20,845 nt of DNA from NCBI GenBank assembly GCA_031404635.1, contig JANNHY010000210.1, positions 1 through 20,845 of the forward strand. Direction: 5' to 3'. This DNA comes from JAENVT01 sp031404635. Lineage in GTDB: Bacteria; Actinomycetota; Acidimicrobiia; Acidimicrobiales; Ilumatobacteraceae. A program made the translations under genes and the position numbers. Positions 1 through 6,981 of the stretch are shown in pieces (position 1 is the first letter of the stretch; every line of letters starts with the position of its first letter). Under the pieces are notes generated by a model. The model was not told the origin of the DNA, did not search any database, and saw only the letters and a program-made list of their open reading frames with translations.

Positions 1-79
1 CTTCGTCGAGACCTTCCGCGGCGACGACCAGCTCGTCGCCGGCTACCTCACCGACGAGTTCCTAGCTGTGCTCGACGAC
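1..79. repeat. 79-bp exact direct repeat, copy A (window edge)
   Basis: Bases 1-79 are identical to 400-478; identity stops at base 80 (t against g at 479). Copy B reads naturally inside the LuxR-family protein (FVETFRGDDQL, then EFLAVLDDEE). Copy A runs straight into a Walker-B-like VLDDYHVI segment, where MalT-type proteins do not normally carry the FVETF text. The two contexts share the bases gtgctcgacgac, so copy A may be a chimeric or assembly-derived contig end rather than a true duplication. Confidence 0.9.
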
Positions 80-1867
80 TATCACGTGATCGACGATCCC
101 GAGGTGCATCGTGCTGTCGAACGCCTCATCGACCTGTGCCCGGTTCAACTGACGGTAGTGCTGGTCACCCGAGCCGATCCTCCCTTCCGGCTGGGGCGGA
201 TGCGTGTGCGGGGGCGGGTCCGAGAGATCCGTGCCGGCGACCTCCGGTTCGAACCCTCTGAGGCCGCCGCCCTGCTCGGCGCCGCTGCCGACGGGCTCGA
301 CGAACAACGGCTCGACGACCTGTGCGAGCGCACCGAGGGTTGGGCCGCGGGGCTCGTGCTCGCCGGGCTGTCGCTCGAGCGCACCGACGACGCCGATCGC
401 TTCGTCGAGACCTTCCGCGGCGACGACCAGCTCGTCGCCGGCTACCTCACCGACGAGTTCCTAGCTGTGCTCGACGACGAGGAGCGTCGCCGAATGATCG
501 AGGCGGCCGTGCTGCACCGGCTGTCGGGACCACTGCTGGATGCGGTCACCGGCTCGGACGACGGCGCCCGATGGCTCGACGGGCTCGCCACTAGCAACCA
601 GCTCGTCGTCCGGCTCGACGCCGTGGGCGAGTGGTACAGGTACCACCACCTGTTCCGCGACATGCTCCTGCTCGAAGCGCGGCGTTCGATCCCCGACCGG
701 TTGCCCGACCTGCACCGGCGCGCCGCCGCCTGGTTCGAGACGTCCGACCACCCGGCCGCCGCCGTCGACCACCTGCTGGCCGCAGGTGACCGTGAGCGGG
801 CCATGTACCTGATGCGCCTCGTCGGCCCTGACCTGCTGGGCAGCGGCCAACTGCGGACGCTGCGCAACATCCTCGGGCGGTTGTCCACCGGGGGCGAGCT
901 CGATGCCATCTGCTCGCTGCTCTCAGGTTGGGACCACTACCTCACCGGCCGCTACGAGGAAGCCCAACATCTTCTGGATCGGGCGACGGCCACGCTGCCG
1001 GCCGACGTCGACCCGATGCGGTCCATGCCGTTGCGCATCAACCTCGCCCTCGGCAAGGGCGACGTCGCCACCGCGCTCGCCGGCGCGCGGGAAGTCATCG
1101 CCGCAGGCGAGATCGAGGCACGACCCAGCGAGCTGACGACTGCGACCGGTGCTGCGTTCGCATGGGCGGGTCTGCCGGAGGAAGCACGAGCCACTCTCGC
1201 TATCGCACTCGTGCGCACCCAGGCCGAGAAGCGCGTCACGGCGCATGCCATGGCCCTGGTCGCAGCCGCCGTCGTCGAGTACCACAGCGCCGGCGGTGAG
1301 CAGGCCTGCGCAGCGGCGCAGCGCGCGCTCGACTTCGCGACGACGTCCGGACTCGGCGAGTACCACGGAATCGCCCCTGCGGTTGCCATCCGAGCGGCGA
1401 CGCGTCCACCCGACGGGACAGCCATTGCCGACGCCGAGCACGCCGTTGTGCTCGCCCACCGGGCGACCACGATGCTGGGGCTGGTGTTCGTGCTGGCCCT
1501 CGCCGGCGACGTACTGCGGCGGGAAGAAGCGGAGCGCGGACGCGAGCTGCTCGACGAGGCCCAACAGATGATCGAGCGCTGCGCCGACCCCGGCATCACC
1601 CTTCCACTCCTGGAGCGAGTGGCTGGCAGGCACCGGGTCCCCCGATCACGGCCCGCCCCGACCGCAGGCCTGGTGAAGCAACTGTCCCAGCGAGAGATGG
1701 CCGTGCTCCGCTATCTGCCGTCCACGCTCTCGCTCCCTGAGATCGCACGGGAGCTCTACGTGTCGCCGAACACCGTGAAGACCCAGTGCAACGCGATCTA
1801 CCGCAAGCTCGCTGTCACCAGCCGGCGCGCCGCCGTGCAAGCCGCCCGCGAGCACCGCCTTCTCTAA
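2..1867 (+). CDS. MalT-type LuxR-family transcriptional regulator (5' partial)
   Basis: This is a large ATP-dependent activator of the MalT/STAND class: a signalling NTPase domain, a helical/TPR-like middle and a C-terminal LuxR DNA-binding domain. The frame is open from base 2 with no start in view. Near the left end a Walker-B-like VLDDYHVIDDPE is followed by the family's LVTRADPPFRLGRMR sensor segment; the P-loop would lie upstream, outside the window. WYRYHHLFRDML is the usual post-NTPase block. The middle (about bases 750-1600) is alanine-rich helical repeat. The last ~60 residues are a clear LuxR helix-turn-helix (LSQREMAVLRYL, SPNTVKTQCNAIYRKL). The first 22 visible residues repeat residues encoded at 401-466 and are probably not authentic at this position. 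Target genes cannot be told from the window. Family assignment is firm; the N-terminal boundary is unknown. Confidence 0.9.
   Translation, partial: FVETFRGDDQLVAGYLTDEFLAVLDDYHVIDDPEVHRAVERLIDLCPVQLTVVLVTRADPPFRLGRMRVRGRVREIRAGDLRFEPSEAAALLGAAADGLDEQRLDDLCERTEGWAAGLVLAGLSLERTDDADRFVETFRGDDQLVAGYLTDEFLAVLDDEERRRMIEAAVLHRLSGPLLDAVTGSDDGARWLDGLATSNQLVVRLDAVGEWYRYHHLFRDMLLLEARRSIPDRLPDLHRRAAAWFETSDHPAAAVDHLLAAGDRERAMYLMRLVGPDLLGSGQLRTLRNILGRLSTGGELDAICSLLSGWDHYLTGRYEEAQHLLDRATATLPADVDPMRSMPLRINLALGKGDVATALAGAREVIAAGEIEARPSELTTATGAAFAWAGLPEEARATLAIALVRTQAEKRVTAHAMALVAAAVVEYHSAGGEQACAAAQRALDFATTSGLGEYHGIAPAVAIRAATRPPDGTAIADAEHAVVLAHRATTMLGLVFVLALAGDVLRREEAERGRELLDEAQQMIERCADPGITLPLLERVAGRHRVPRSRPAPTAGLVKQLSQREMAVLRYLPSTLSLPEIARELYVSPNTVKTQCNAIYRKLAVTSRRAAVQAAREHRLL
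400..478. repeat. 79-bp exact direct repeat, copy B (internal)
   Basis: This is the second, contextually normal copy of the repeat at 1-79. It lies in the same reading frame of the same gene, 399 bp downstream, and 399 is divisible by three, so both copies encode the same residues. Confidence 0.9.
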
Positions 1868-2067
1868 GGGGCACGATGAGGACCGTGCGCATCTCACGGA
1901 GTCGGCGCCGAGACACTCCTCCGAGCAAGCATTGACGCTTCCACTCAGGTTGGTAGCCCGCACAAGTTCGCCCGTGTAACGACGCTCTGGGACGGACTGG
2001 GATTGCAAGCTAATCTCCATGGTGGCCACCCAAGGGGGTTGGGCGGCGTGCGAGAAGGGGATTTCTG

Positions 2068-2787
2068 TTGGATGTTCAGCGAACTGGACGCATCTTCGGC
2101 TGGTTGTTCATCGGTACATTCGTAACGAGCATCCCGGCCCGGCTGCTCTTCATTAACGGACTCGGCGCAAGCTGGACCGACATACGCTTCGTCCCTGGAG
2201 ACGCGTCGACCGCAAGCCTCAAGCTCGGCGCTGTCCTCGAGTTCGGGCTGATCGTGACCCAGATAGGAACCGCAGTCGTCATCTACTCGCTCGTCAGACG
2301 ACAGAGCGAAACCATCTCCCTCGGATACGTCTCAGCTCGCATCATGGAGTCGGTTTTCGCCGCGATCGGCATCATGAGCATCATCTCGGTGGTGAACGTG
2401 GCGGACATCTTGAAGTCAGCTACTGGCGCCGACGCCACGGCCCTGGGCGTCACCGGCAATTCGCTGGCGAGTACCTACCAATGGGCGTTCCAGTGGGGAC
2501 CCGGACTCGTTGCAGGAATCGGGAACGGCTTGATGCTGGGCTACTTGATGTACCGATCGGAACTCGTGCCACGCCGGATGGCGATGCTGGGTCTCATCGG
2601 CGGCCCCGTGCTGATCCTTTCCCACGTGCTGATCCTGTGCGGAGCGTTCAAGAACGGTGAGGGACCTTCTGGCCTGATGACACTGCCGGAGGCCGCATGG
2701 GAGCTGTCGCTTGGCGTCTACACCGCGTGGAAGGGGTTCCGGCTGGAGAGCCCGATCGCCAGAGCAGCAATGGCGACCGCCGACTGA
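2068..2787 (+). CDS. DUF4386-family integral membrane protein
   Basis: The 239-residue hydrophobic protein resembles the DUF4386 family: an N-terminal GRIFGWLFIGTFV helix after a short charged start, a loop with GLGASW, then further membrane segments around residues 50-70, 90-115, 140-160 and 170-192. The family is common in actinobacteria and has no assigned biochemical function. The start is a TTG at 2068, chosen because aagggg at 2055-2060 sits seven bases upstream and because DVQRTGRIFG is the typical family opening. It follows the LuxR gene by 200 bp on the same strand, so it could be a target of that regulator, but nothing in the sequence proves this. The C-terminus is short and hydrophilic. 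Confidence 0.75.
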   Translation: MDVQRTGRIFGWLFIGTFVTSIPARLLFINGLGASWTDIRFVPGDASTASLKLGAVLEFGLIVTQIGTAVVIYSLVRRQSETISLGYVSARIMESVFAAIGIMSIISVVNVADILKSATGADATALGVTGNSLASTYQWAFQWGPGLVAGIGNGLMLGYLMYRSELVPRRMAMLGLIGGPVLILSHVLILCGAFKNGEGPSGLMTLPEAAWELSLGVYTAWKGFRLESPIARAAMATAD

Positions 2788-3083
2788 CCCGATGCCGGTG
2801 CTGGGGGCGACGGGTGCTGGGTCGTGAGAACCTCCGCCAGACAATGCAACAGGCTCTGGCCAGCCCCATGGCGAATGTGCTCACGACGACTGCGATCGAT
2901 GACATCCGGTTCCCACACACCGACGTCGCGATCGTGAGTTGCACCAAGCACGTGTCTGATGAACCCCGATCATGAACGCGTAACGACTCCAGCGCGCGGT
3001 GTCGCCACCACCGGCCGGTAGCGCCAGAGGGCGATGGGCACAGCGGGGCAAGGGCTGTCATCCTGTGGCAACCGAAGAGATCA
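2788..3083. other. Gene-poor spacer with one coding remnant
   Basis: Between the DUF4386 gene and the ArsR operators no intact gene is seen. Bases 2814-2975 hold a degraded coding tail described separately. Bases 2976-3083 show no ORF, hairpin with T-tract or repeat that I can support. Confidence 0.5.
2814..2975 (+). pseudogene. Fragment of SgcJ/EcaC (DUF4440, SnoaL-like) protein
   Basis: A 53-codon stretch reads LGRENLRQTMQQALASP, then a segment with AIDDIRFPHTDVAIVSCTK, ending at TGA 2973-2975. This pattern (a GREN-type helix, then a strand with RFPxxDVAIV) resembles the middle of SgcJ/EcaC-like DUF4440 proteins of the NTF2 fold, usually about 130-160 residues. The N-terminal half and the last strands are missing and no ribosome-binding site precedes it. 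I read it as a truncated remnant. The family match is from memory of the motif; a protein search of this frame would decide it. Confidence 0.4.
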
Positions 3084-3158
3084 TTCGATATTTCCGGAAA
3101 TGTCGTTGACTGGCCCTGCGTTGCCGTCTACGATGATTCGATAATACTGGAAAGGTCG
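3084..3158. promoter_or_regulatory. Paired ArsR-type operators flanking the arsR promoter
   Basis: Two 22-bp elements match at 18 of 22 positions: 3084-3105 (ttcgatatttccggaaatgt then cg) and 3137-3158 (ttcgataatactggaaaggt then cg). Their starts are 53 bp apart, about five helical turns. The first contains the palindrome atttccggaaat. They bracket the -35/-10 elements and end four bases before the arsR ATG, the expected position for autorepression by an ArsR-family dimer. The binding protein is inferred from proximity. Confidence 0.7.
3106..3134 (+). promoter_or_regulatory. Sigma-70-like promoter of the arsR operon
   Basis: TTGACT at 3106-3111 and TACGAT at 3129-3134 are separated by 17 bases. 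The -35 begins immediately after the upstream operator repeat, and the downstream repeat starts two bases after the -10, so a bound repressor would cover both sides. A start of transcription near 3141 would give a leader of about 20 bases containing the ribosome-binding site ggaaagg (3149-3155). Confidence 0.6.
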
Positions 3159-3162
3159 AAAG

Positions 3163-3516
3163 ATGGCTGATGAGTTCGCGGACTGGGCGGTGATGGCGCT
3201 GAGCGCGTTGGCGCACGAGTCGCGTCTGCAGGTGCACCGCCTTCTGGTGCAGGCCGGCGAGGACGGGTTGAGCGCGGGAGCGATCGCCGGACAACTTGGG
3301 TTCCCCGCGTCGTCGTTGTCGTTCCACCTGACGCACATGCAGGCAGCCGAGATGGTCAAGCAGCGCCGCGAGGGCCGGTCGTTGATCTACTCGGTCAACT
3401 TCGAGTGCATGGATGCGTTGATGGCCTACCTGCAGGAGACCTGCTGCAAAGGCGTGACGTCAGCGCCGGCAATCGCGAAACAGCCTTCGAAGCCACGCCA
3501 GAAGATCCGCGACTGA
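3163..3516 (+). CDS. arsR: ArsR/SmtB-family metalloregulator
   Basis: The 117-residue winged-helix repressor has the full family pattern: ALSALAHESRLQVHRLL at residues 13-28, the recognition segment with GQLGFPASSLSFHLTHMQ at 43-60, and the wing QRREGRSLIYSV at 67-78. A Cys94-Cys95 pair (ETCCKG) near the C-terminal helix matches the vicinal cysteines of the arsenite-responsive ArsR subclass that senses As(III)/Sb(III) outside the DNA-binding helix; a third ligand is not obvious. The ATG at 3163 is preceded by ggaaagg seven bases upstream. It heads an operon with the flavoprotein and MFS genes and probably represses its own promoter through the repeats at 3084-3158. Metalloid specificity is inferred from the cysteine pair, not proven. 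Confidence 0.88.
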   Translation: MADEFADWAVMALSALAHESRLQVHRLLVQAGEDGLSAGAIAGQLGFPASSLSFHLTHMQAAEMVKQRREGRSLIYSVNFECMDALMAYLQETCCKGVTSAPAIAKQPSKPRQKIRD

Positions 3517-3553
3517 AGCCCTATCGATCGTCCCGATGTCAAGGAACACCGTC

Positions 3554-4918
3554 ATGAGCACGTCCACACCCACCCTTGAATCCCTTCCCGTGGCGATCAT
3601 CGGCGCCGGCCCGGTTGGCCTCGCCGCCGCCGCCCAACTCGCGCTGCGCGACCACGCCTTTATGGTGTTCGAGCGAGGCACCACTCCTGGCGCGGCCGTC
3701 GGCGAGTGGGGCCACGTCACGTTCTTCTCGCCGTGGCGCTACGTCGTCGACGACGGGGCACGCCAGCTGCTCGAAGCGACCGGTTGGTCGATCCCTGATC
3801 CCGACCACGATCCCACTGGCCGCGAGCTGATCGACGACTACCTTGCTCCCCTGGCCGCCCACCCGGCGATCGCTCCCCATCTGCGACTCGGTGCCCGCGT
3901 GGTCTCCGTCACCCGTCAGGGCATGGACCGGGTCCCATCGGAAGGACGCGAACAGCGACCGTTCGAGATCGTCACCGTCGGCGCCGACGGGAACGAGAAC
4001 AGCCACCTCGCCCGCGCCATCATCGACGCGTCCGGCACCTGGGACCGACCGAACCCGGCCGGCGCCAGCGGTGTCCCGGCGCGCGGTGAGCATGCCGCCG
4101 CAGCCCGGATCAGTTACGGCATTCCCGACGTGTCTGGCACTCAGCGGGACTGCTTCGCCGGTCGCCGGGTGATGGTGATCGGCTCCGGGCACTCGGCCAT
4201 GGACTCGATCCTCGGCCTGACCCGCCTCCAACACGAGGAACCGTCCACGGAGATCATGTGGGCGATGCGTTCGAGACCGACCGAGCGGACGTTCGGCGGT
4301 CTCGACGACGACCAGCTGGCGAGCCGTGGCGCGCTCGGCGAACGAGCCAAGGCCGCCGTCGACGCCGGTGGCGTCCAGCTCGTTGCGCCGTTCCGCGTCA
4401 ACGCATTCAAGATCGGCAACGGCGTGGTCGCAGTGACAGGCGACACCGACCGCGGTGACGAAACGGTCGAGGTCGACGAGGTGATAGTCGCCACCGGCTT
4501 CCGCCCCGACTTCAGCGCACTGTCCGAGCTCCGCCTCGACCTGCACCCCTGGCTCGAGTCGTCGCGCCAGCTCGGTCCGCTGATCGATCCCAACGAGCAC
4601 AGCTGCGGCACCGTGCCACCCCACGGCGAGCGCGAACTGAGCCATCCCGAGCCGGACGTCTACATCGTCGGGATGAAGAGCTACGGGCGTGCACCGACGT
4701 TCCTCATGATCACCGGCTACGAACAGGTCCGTTCGGTCGTGGCCGCGCTCGCCGGGGATTGGGAGGCAGCGCGCGACACGCGGCTGGTGCTTCCCGAGAC
4801 CGGCGTCTGCCACGGCCCCGGCATCGGCGACCACCAAGCGACCGACCACCCGGCGGGGCCAGGGAACGCCCGCGATCCGGTCACCGTGCCGCCGGTCCCT
4901 GCCGTCTGCTGCGGCTGA
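3554..4918 (+). CDS. ArsO-like FAD/NAD(P)-dependent monooxygenase-type flavoprotein
   Basis: The 454-residue protein has two dinucleotide-binding folds: an FAD motif GAGPVG at residues 17-22, an NAD(P) motif GSGHSA at 210-215, and the family signature ATGFRPD at 313-319. This is the layout of flavin monooxygenases and of the ArsO proteins found in ars operons. The C-terminal tail carries LPETGVCHGP (Cys419) and ends VCCG (Cys452, Cys453), a cysteine-bearing tail that could contact metalloid. An ATG at 3536 in the same frame has no ribosome-binding site. The ATG at 3554 has aaggaa seven bases upstream and is preferred. The stop overlaps the MFS start. Expected role: oxidation or reduction of an arsenical or other toxicant in the cytoplasm before export. 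The substrate is not readable from the sequence. Confidence 0.75.
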   Translation: MSTSTPTLESLPVAIIGAGPVGLAAAAQLALRDHAFMVFERGTTPGAAVGEWGHVTFFSPWRYVVDDGARQLLEATGWSIPDPDHDPTGRELIDDYLAPLAAHPAIAPHLRLGARVVSVTRQGMDRVPSEGREQRPFEIVTVGADGNENSHLARAIIDASGTWDRPNPAGASGVPARGEHAAAARISYGIPDVSGTQRDCFAGRRVMVIGSGHSAMDSILGLTRLQHEEPSTEIMWAMRSRPTERTFGGLDDDQLASRGALGERAKAAVDAGGVQLVAPFRVNAFKIGNGVVAVTGDTDRGDETVEVDEVIVATGFRPDFSALSELRLDLHPWLESSRQLGPLIDPNEHSCGTVPPHGERELSHPEPDVYIVGMKSYGRAPTFLMITGYEQVRSVVAALAGDWEAARDTRLVLPETGVCHGPGIGDHQATDHPAGPGNARDPVTVPPVPAVCCG

Positions 4919-6210
4919 TGAGCCCCCGACCGGACACCACACCGGCGACGAGCCGGTCTCCATATCCGTTGGTGTCGGCCCTCGGTATCGCTCAGATCGT
5001 CGCGTGGGGCAGCTTCTACTACGTCTTCGTGTCGCTCAGGGACCCGATGGCCGCCGAGTTCGGCTGGACCAAGACACAGATCGACGGTGCCCTCTCCGTC
5101 GTGCTTGCGGTCACCGGTCTGTGCTCCTACGCCCGTGGTCGCTGGGTCGACCGCTACGGCGGGCGGCGGATGATGACCTCCGCCGCGTTCGCCGGCGCGG
5201 CGCTGCTGTTCGGGTGGGCACACGTTTCGGAGCTGTGGCAGCTGTACGCGATCAGCGTCGGGATCGGCATCGTCTCGGCGATGACGCTCTACGACGCCGC
5301 GTTCGCCGTTGTCGCCCGGATGCTCGGCGCCGACTACCGCAAGGCGATCATCGTCATCACGCTGTTCGGCGGACTGGCCAGCACCGTATTCGTCCCACTG
5401 ACCCAGTTCCTCGTCGACACCCACGGATGGCGAAACGCGCTGAAGGCGTTGGCGGTGATCCAACTGCCGTTCGTCGCCGGCATCCCCTACCTGCTCCTCC
5501 GCGACCGCGAAACGTCAGGCCCGACGCGCAAGATCCGCGACCGGACGACCACGACGCCATCGATCCGCCCGGCGCTCGTCCACCCGGTGTTCTGGCTGCT
5601 CGCGCTCAGCTTCGTCAGCTTCGCGTTCATGTTCACCACGCTGGTGTTCAACCTCGTCCCGATGCTGCGCGAAGGCGGATATACCACCACCGAGGCGGTC
5701 GCCGCATACGCCTGCATCGGTCCCGCCCAGCTCGCCGGCCGAATCGCCGTCCTGACCCTCGAACGCTTCATCAGCCTCACCGCGGCCGGGTTGATCGGCA
5801 CCCTGTTTCCGGTGCTGGCCGTGGCCATCCTGATCACCCTCCAACCCCATTCACCGCTCGTTTTCGTGTTCGCTGTCGCCTTCGGCACCGGGATGGGCAT
5901 CAAGACCATCGTCCAAGCCACCGCCGCACCCGAGTTCCTCGGCCGCGCCGGATACGGCGCCCTCCAGGGCGCGCTGATGTTCCCCGTCTACCTCTCCCAA
6001 GCCGGCTCACCGCTGCTGGCCGCATGGATCTGGCAACTACACGGCAACTACGACCTGCTCGAGATCGTGCTCCTCACCGCGGGAGTGTCCGCCGCCGCGT
6101 TCGTCCTCGCCGCCCGACTACGACCGAACCCGATCATGCCCTCACCCGAGCGCCGGCACGGTGTCAGGGGACCAGGTTCAATCCGCCGATCTTCGACTGC
6201 ACGACAGTGA
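4918..6210 (+). CDS. MFS transporter of the ars-like operon
   Basis: The 430-residue, roughly twelve-helix major-facilitator protein starts GIAQIVAWGSFYYVF in helix 1 and has GRWVDRYGGRRMM in the loop 2-3 position typical of MFS carriers (G-x-x-D-R-x-G-R-R). A central hydrophilic loop follows LLLRDRE, before the second six-helix half. The ATG at 4918 shares one base with the flavoprotein TGA (TGATG), so translation is coupled and no separate ribosome-binding site is needed. It is the likely exporter for the operon; efflux of a metalloid or organoarsenical is inferred from ArsR control only. Its 3' end overlaps the convergent PIN gene by 47 bases, so the last residues may be a recent extension. 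Confidence 0.82.
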   Translation: MSPRPDTTPATSRSPYPLVSALGIAQIVAWGSFYYVFVSLRDPMAAEFGWTKTQIDGALSVVLAVTGLCSYARGRWVDRYGGRRMMTSAAFAGAALLFGWAHVSELWQLYAISVGIGIVSAMTLYDAAFAVVARMLGADYRKAIIVITLFGGLASTVFVPLTQFLVDTHGWRNALKALAVIQLPFVAGIPYLLLRDRETSGPTRKIRDRTTTTPSIRPALVHPVFWLLALSFVSFAFMFTTLVFNLVPMLREGGYTTTEAVAAYACIGPAQLAGRIAVLTLERFISLTAAGLIGTLFPVLAVAILITLQPHSPLVFVFAVAFGTGMGIKTIVQATAAPEFLGRAGYGALQGALMFPVYLSQAGSPLLAAWIWQLHGNYDLLEIVLLTAGVSAAAFVLAARLRPNPIMPSPERRHGVRGPGSIRRSSTARQ

Positions 6211-6574
6211 AGTGACGGCGATCGATCGTTGCGACGTCGCTCACGCCCAAACGCTCTGCTGCAGCAATGACCGATGCGTCGACCGTTCCGAGCGGAAGGT
6301 CGCGATACTGCGCGACCAGTTCCGCGATGCGCATCCAGTCGGGCGCCGCAACCGGCTCGGTGATCAGGTTGCCGGCGGCGAGATCACCGAGGAAGCGGAC
6401 CTCGGCGTCGACGCCCAGTCTGGTGCCCAGCAGGTAGACCACCTCGGTCACGACGAGGGTCGGCACGATCAGCGGCCCGGGGTGCGTCTCGAGCAACTCG
6501 AGGCTTACACGATGATGTCGGTCGTCTCGGTCGACGTAGGCGTACAGAGGACCGGCGTCGACGATCAGCGCGAT
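6164..6574 (-). CDS. PIN-domain (VapC-like) toxin with apparent ATC start
   Basis: This is a VapC-type ribonuclease of about 136 residues. Read from the ATC at 6574-6572 it opens IALIVDAGPLYAYVD and shows the four PIN acidic positions: Asp6, Glu44 (TEVVYLL), Asp99 (GTVDASVIAAAE) and Asp118 (ATIDRRHF). No ATG, GTG or in-frame TTG exists before the TTG at 6496-6494, which would remove the first 26 residues and Asp6. A ribosome-binding site gaggt at 6585-6581 lies six bases from the ATC, exactly where an ATG would be expected, so the start is either a rare AUC, a nearby CTG (6568-6566), or a mutated ATG. The gene overlaps the antitoxin by ten bases. Confidence 0.72.
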   Translation of the reverse strand: MALIVDAGPLYAYVDRDDRHHRVSLELLETHPGPLIVPTLVVTEVVYLLGTRLGVDAEVRFLGDLAAGNLITEPVAAPDWMRIAELVAQYRDLPLGTVDASVIAAAERLGVSDVATIDRRHFTVVQSKIGGLNLVP

Positions 6575-6798
6575 GAGCTGACCTCGCTGGCCAGGATCTG
6601 CTCGATCCGCTCGGAGATGTCGGCCCGCCCGCTTGCCCCCGCACCAGCGCCAAGCAGTCTGCGCCTGCCTCGCGGCGCGTCGAGCAGTGTCTCGATTGCT
6701 TCGCGGGTGAGCTCGGACACCGTGACGCCGCGACGTTCCGCTTCATGGCGCAGTCGCGCGTCGAGATCGTCGGAAAGTTTGACCGTTGTCCGCTGCAT
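6565..6798 (-). CDS. Ribbon-helix-helix (VapB/CopG-type) antitoxin
   Basis: The 77-residue protein begins MQRTTVKLSDDLDARLRHEA, the short beta strand and first helix of the ribbon-helix-helix fold, followed by GVTVSELTREAIETLL. The tail (ADISERIEQILASE) is the segment expected to wrap the toxin. The ATG at 6798 is preferred to in-frame starts at 6810 and 6822 because family members open at the strand and because a 12-bp palindrome lies immediately upstream. It overlaps the PIN toxin downstream, the standard order for vapBC. It should neutralise the toxin and autorepress the pair. Confidence 0.8.
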   Translation of the reverse strand: MQRTTVKLSDDLDARLRHEAERRGVTVSELTREAIETLLDAPRGRRRLLGAGAGASGRADISERIEQILASEVSSSR

Positions 6799-6799
6799 G

Positions 6800-6811
6800 T
6801 ATGCCAGCATA
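6800..6811. promoter_or_regulatory. Palindromic putative operator of the toxin-antitoxin pair
   Basis: tatgccagcata is a perfect inverted repeat of five bases with a two-base centre, ending one base before the antitoxin ATG. Ribbon-helix-helix antitoxins bind short palindromes at this location; the assignment is positional. Confidence 0.4.
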
Positions 6812-6981
6812 TCCGGCACCACAGAAACCGCTCCAGCACTTTCTGCATTGCATCGAGATGAAGGGCAACGAGCGTGCTTGGCGCCATTGATCAGTCCTTT
6901 TCGTACCTCACGGCTTCTCTGTTCATGGTATGAGGCCAGATGTAGTCGGCGGACGGCATGTAGAACGTCTTCGCCCCGGTC

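Noticed and set aside
3539..4963. Minus-strand open frame of 474 codons opposite the flavoprotein gene
   Set aside because: It is an antisense shadow of a high-GC gene. Its composition is Gly/Val/Arg-rich with no family motif, while the plus strand has clear FAD and NAD motifs.
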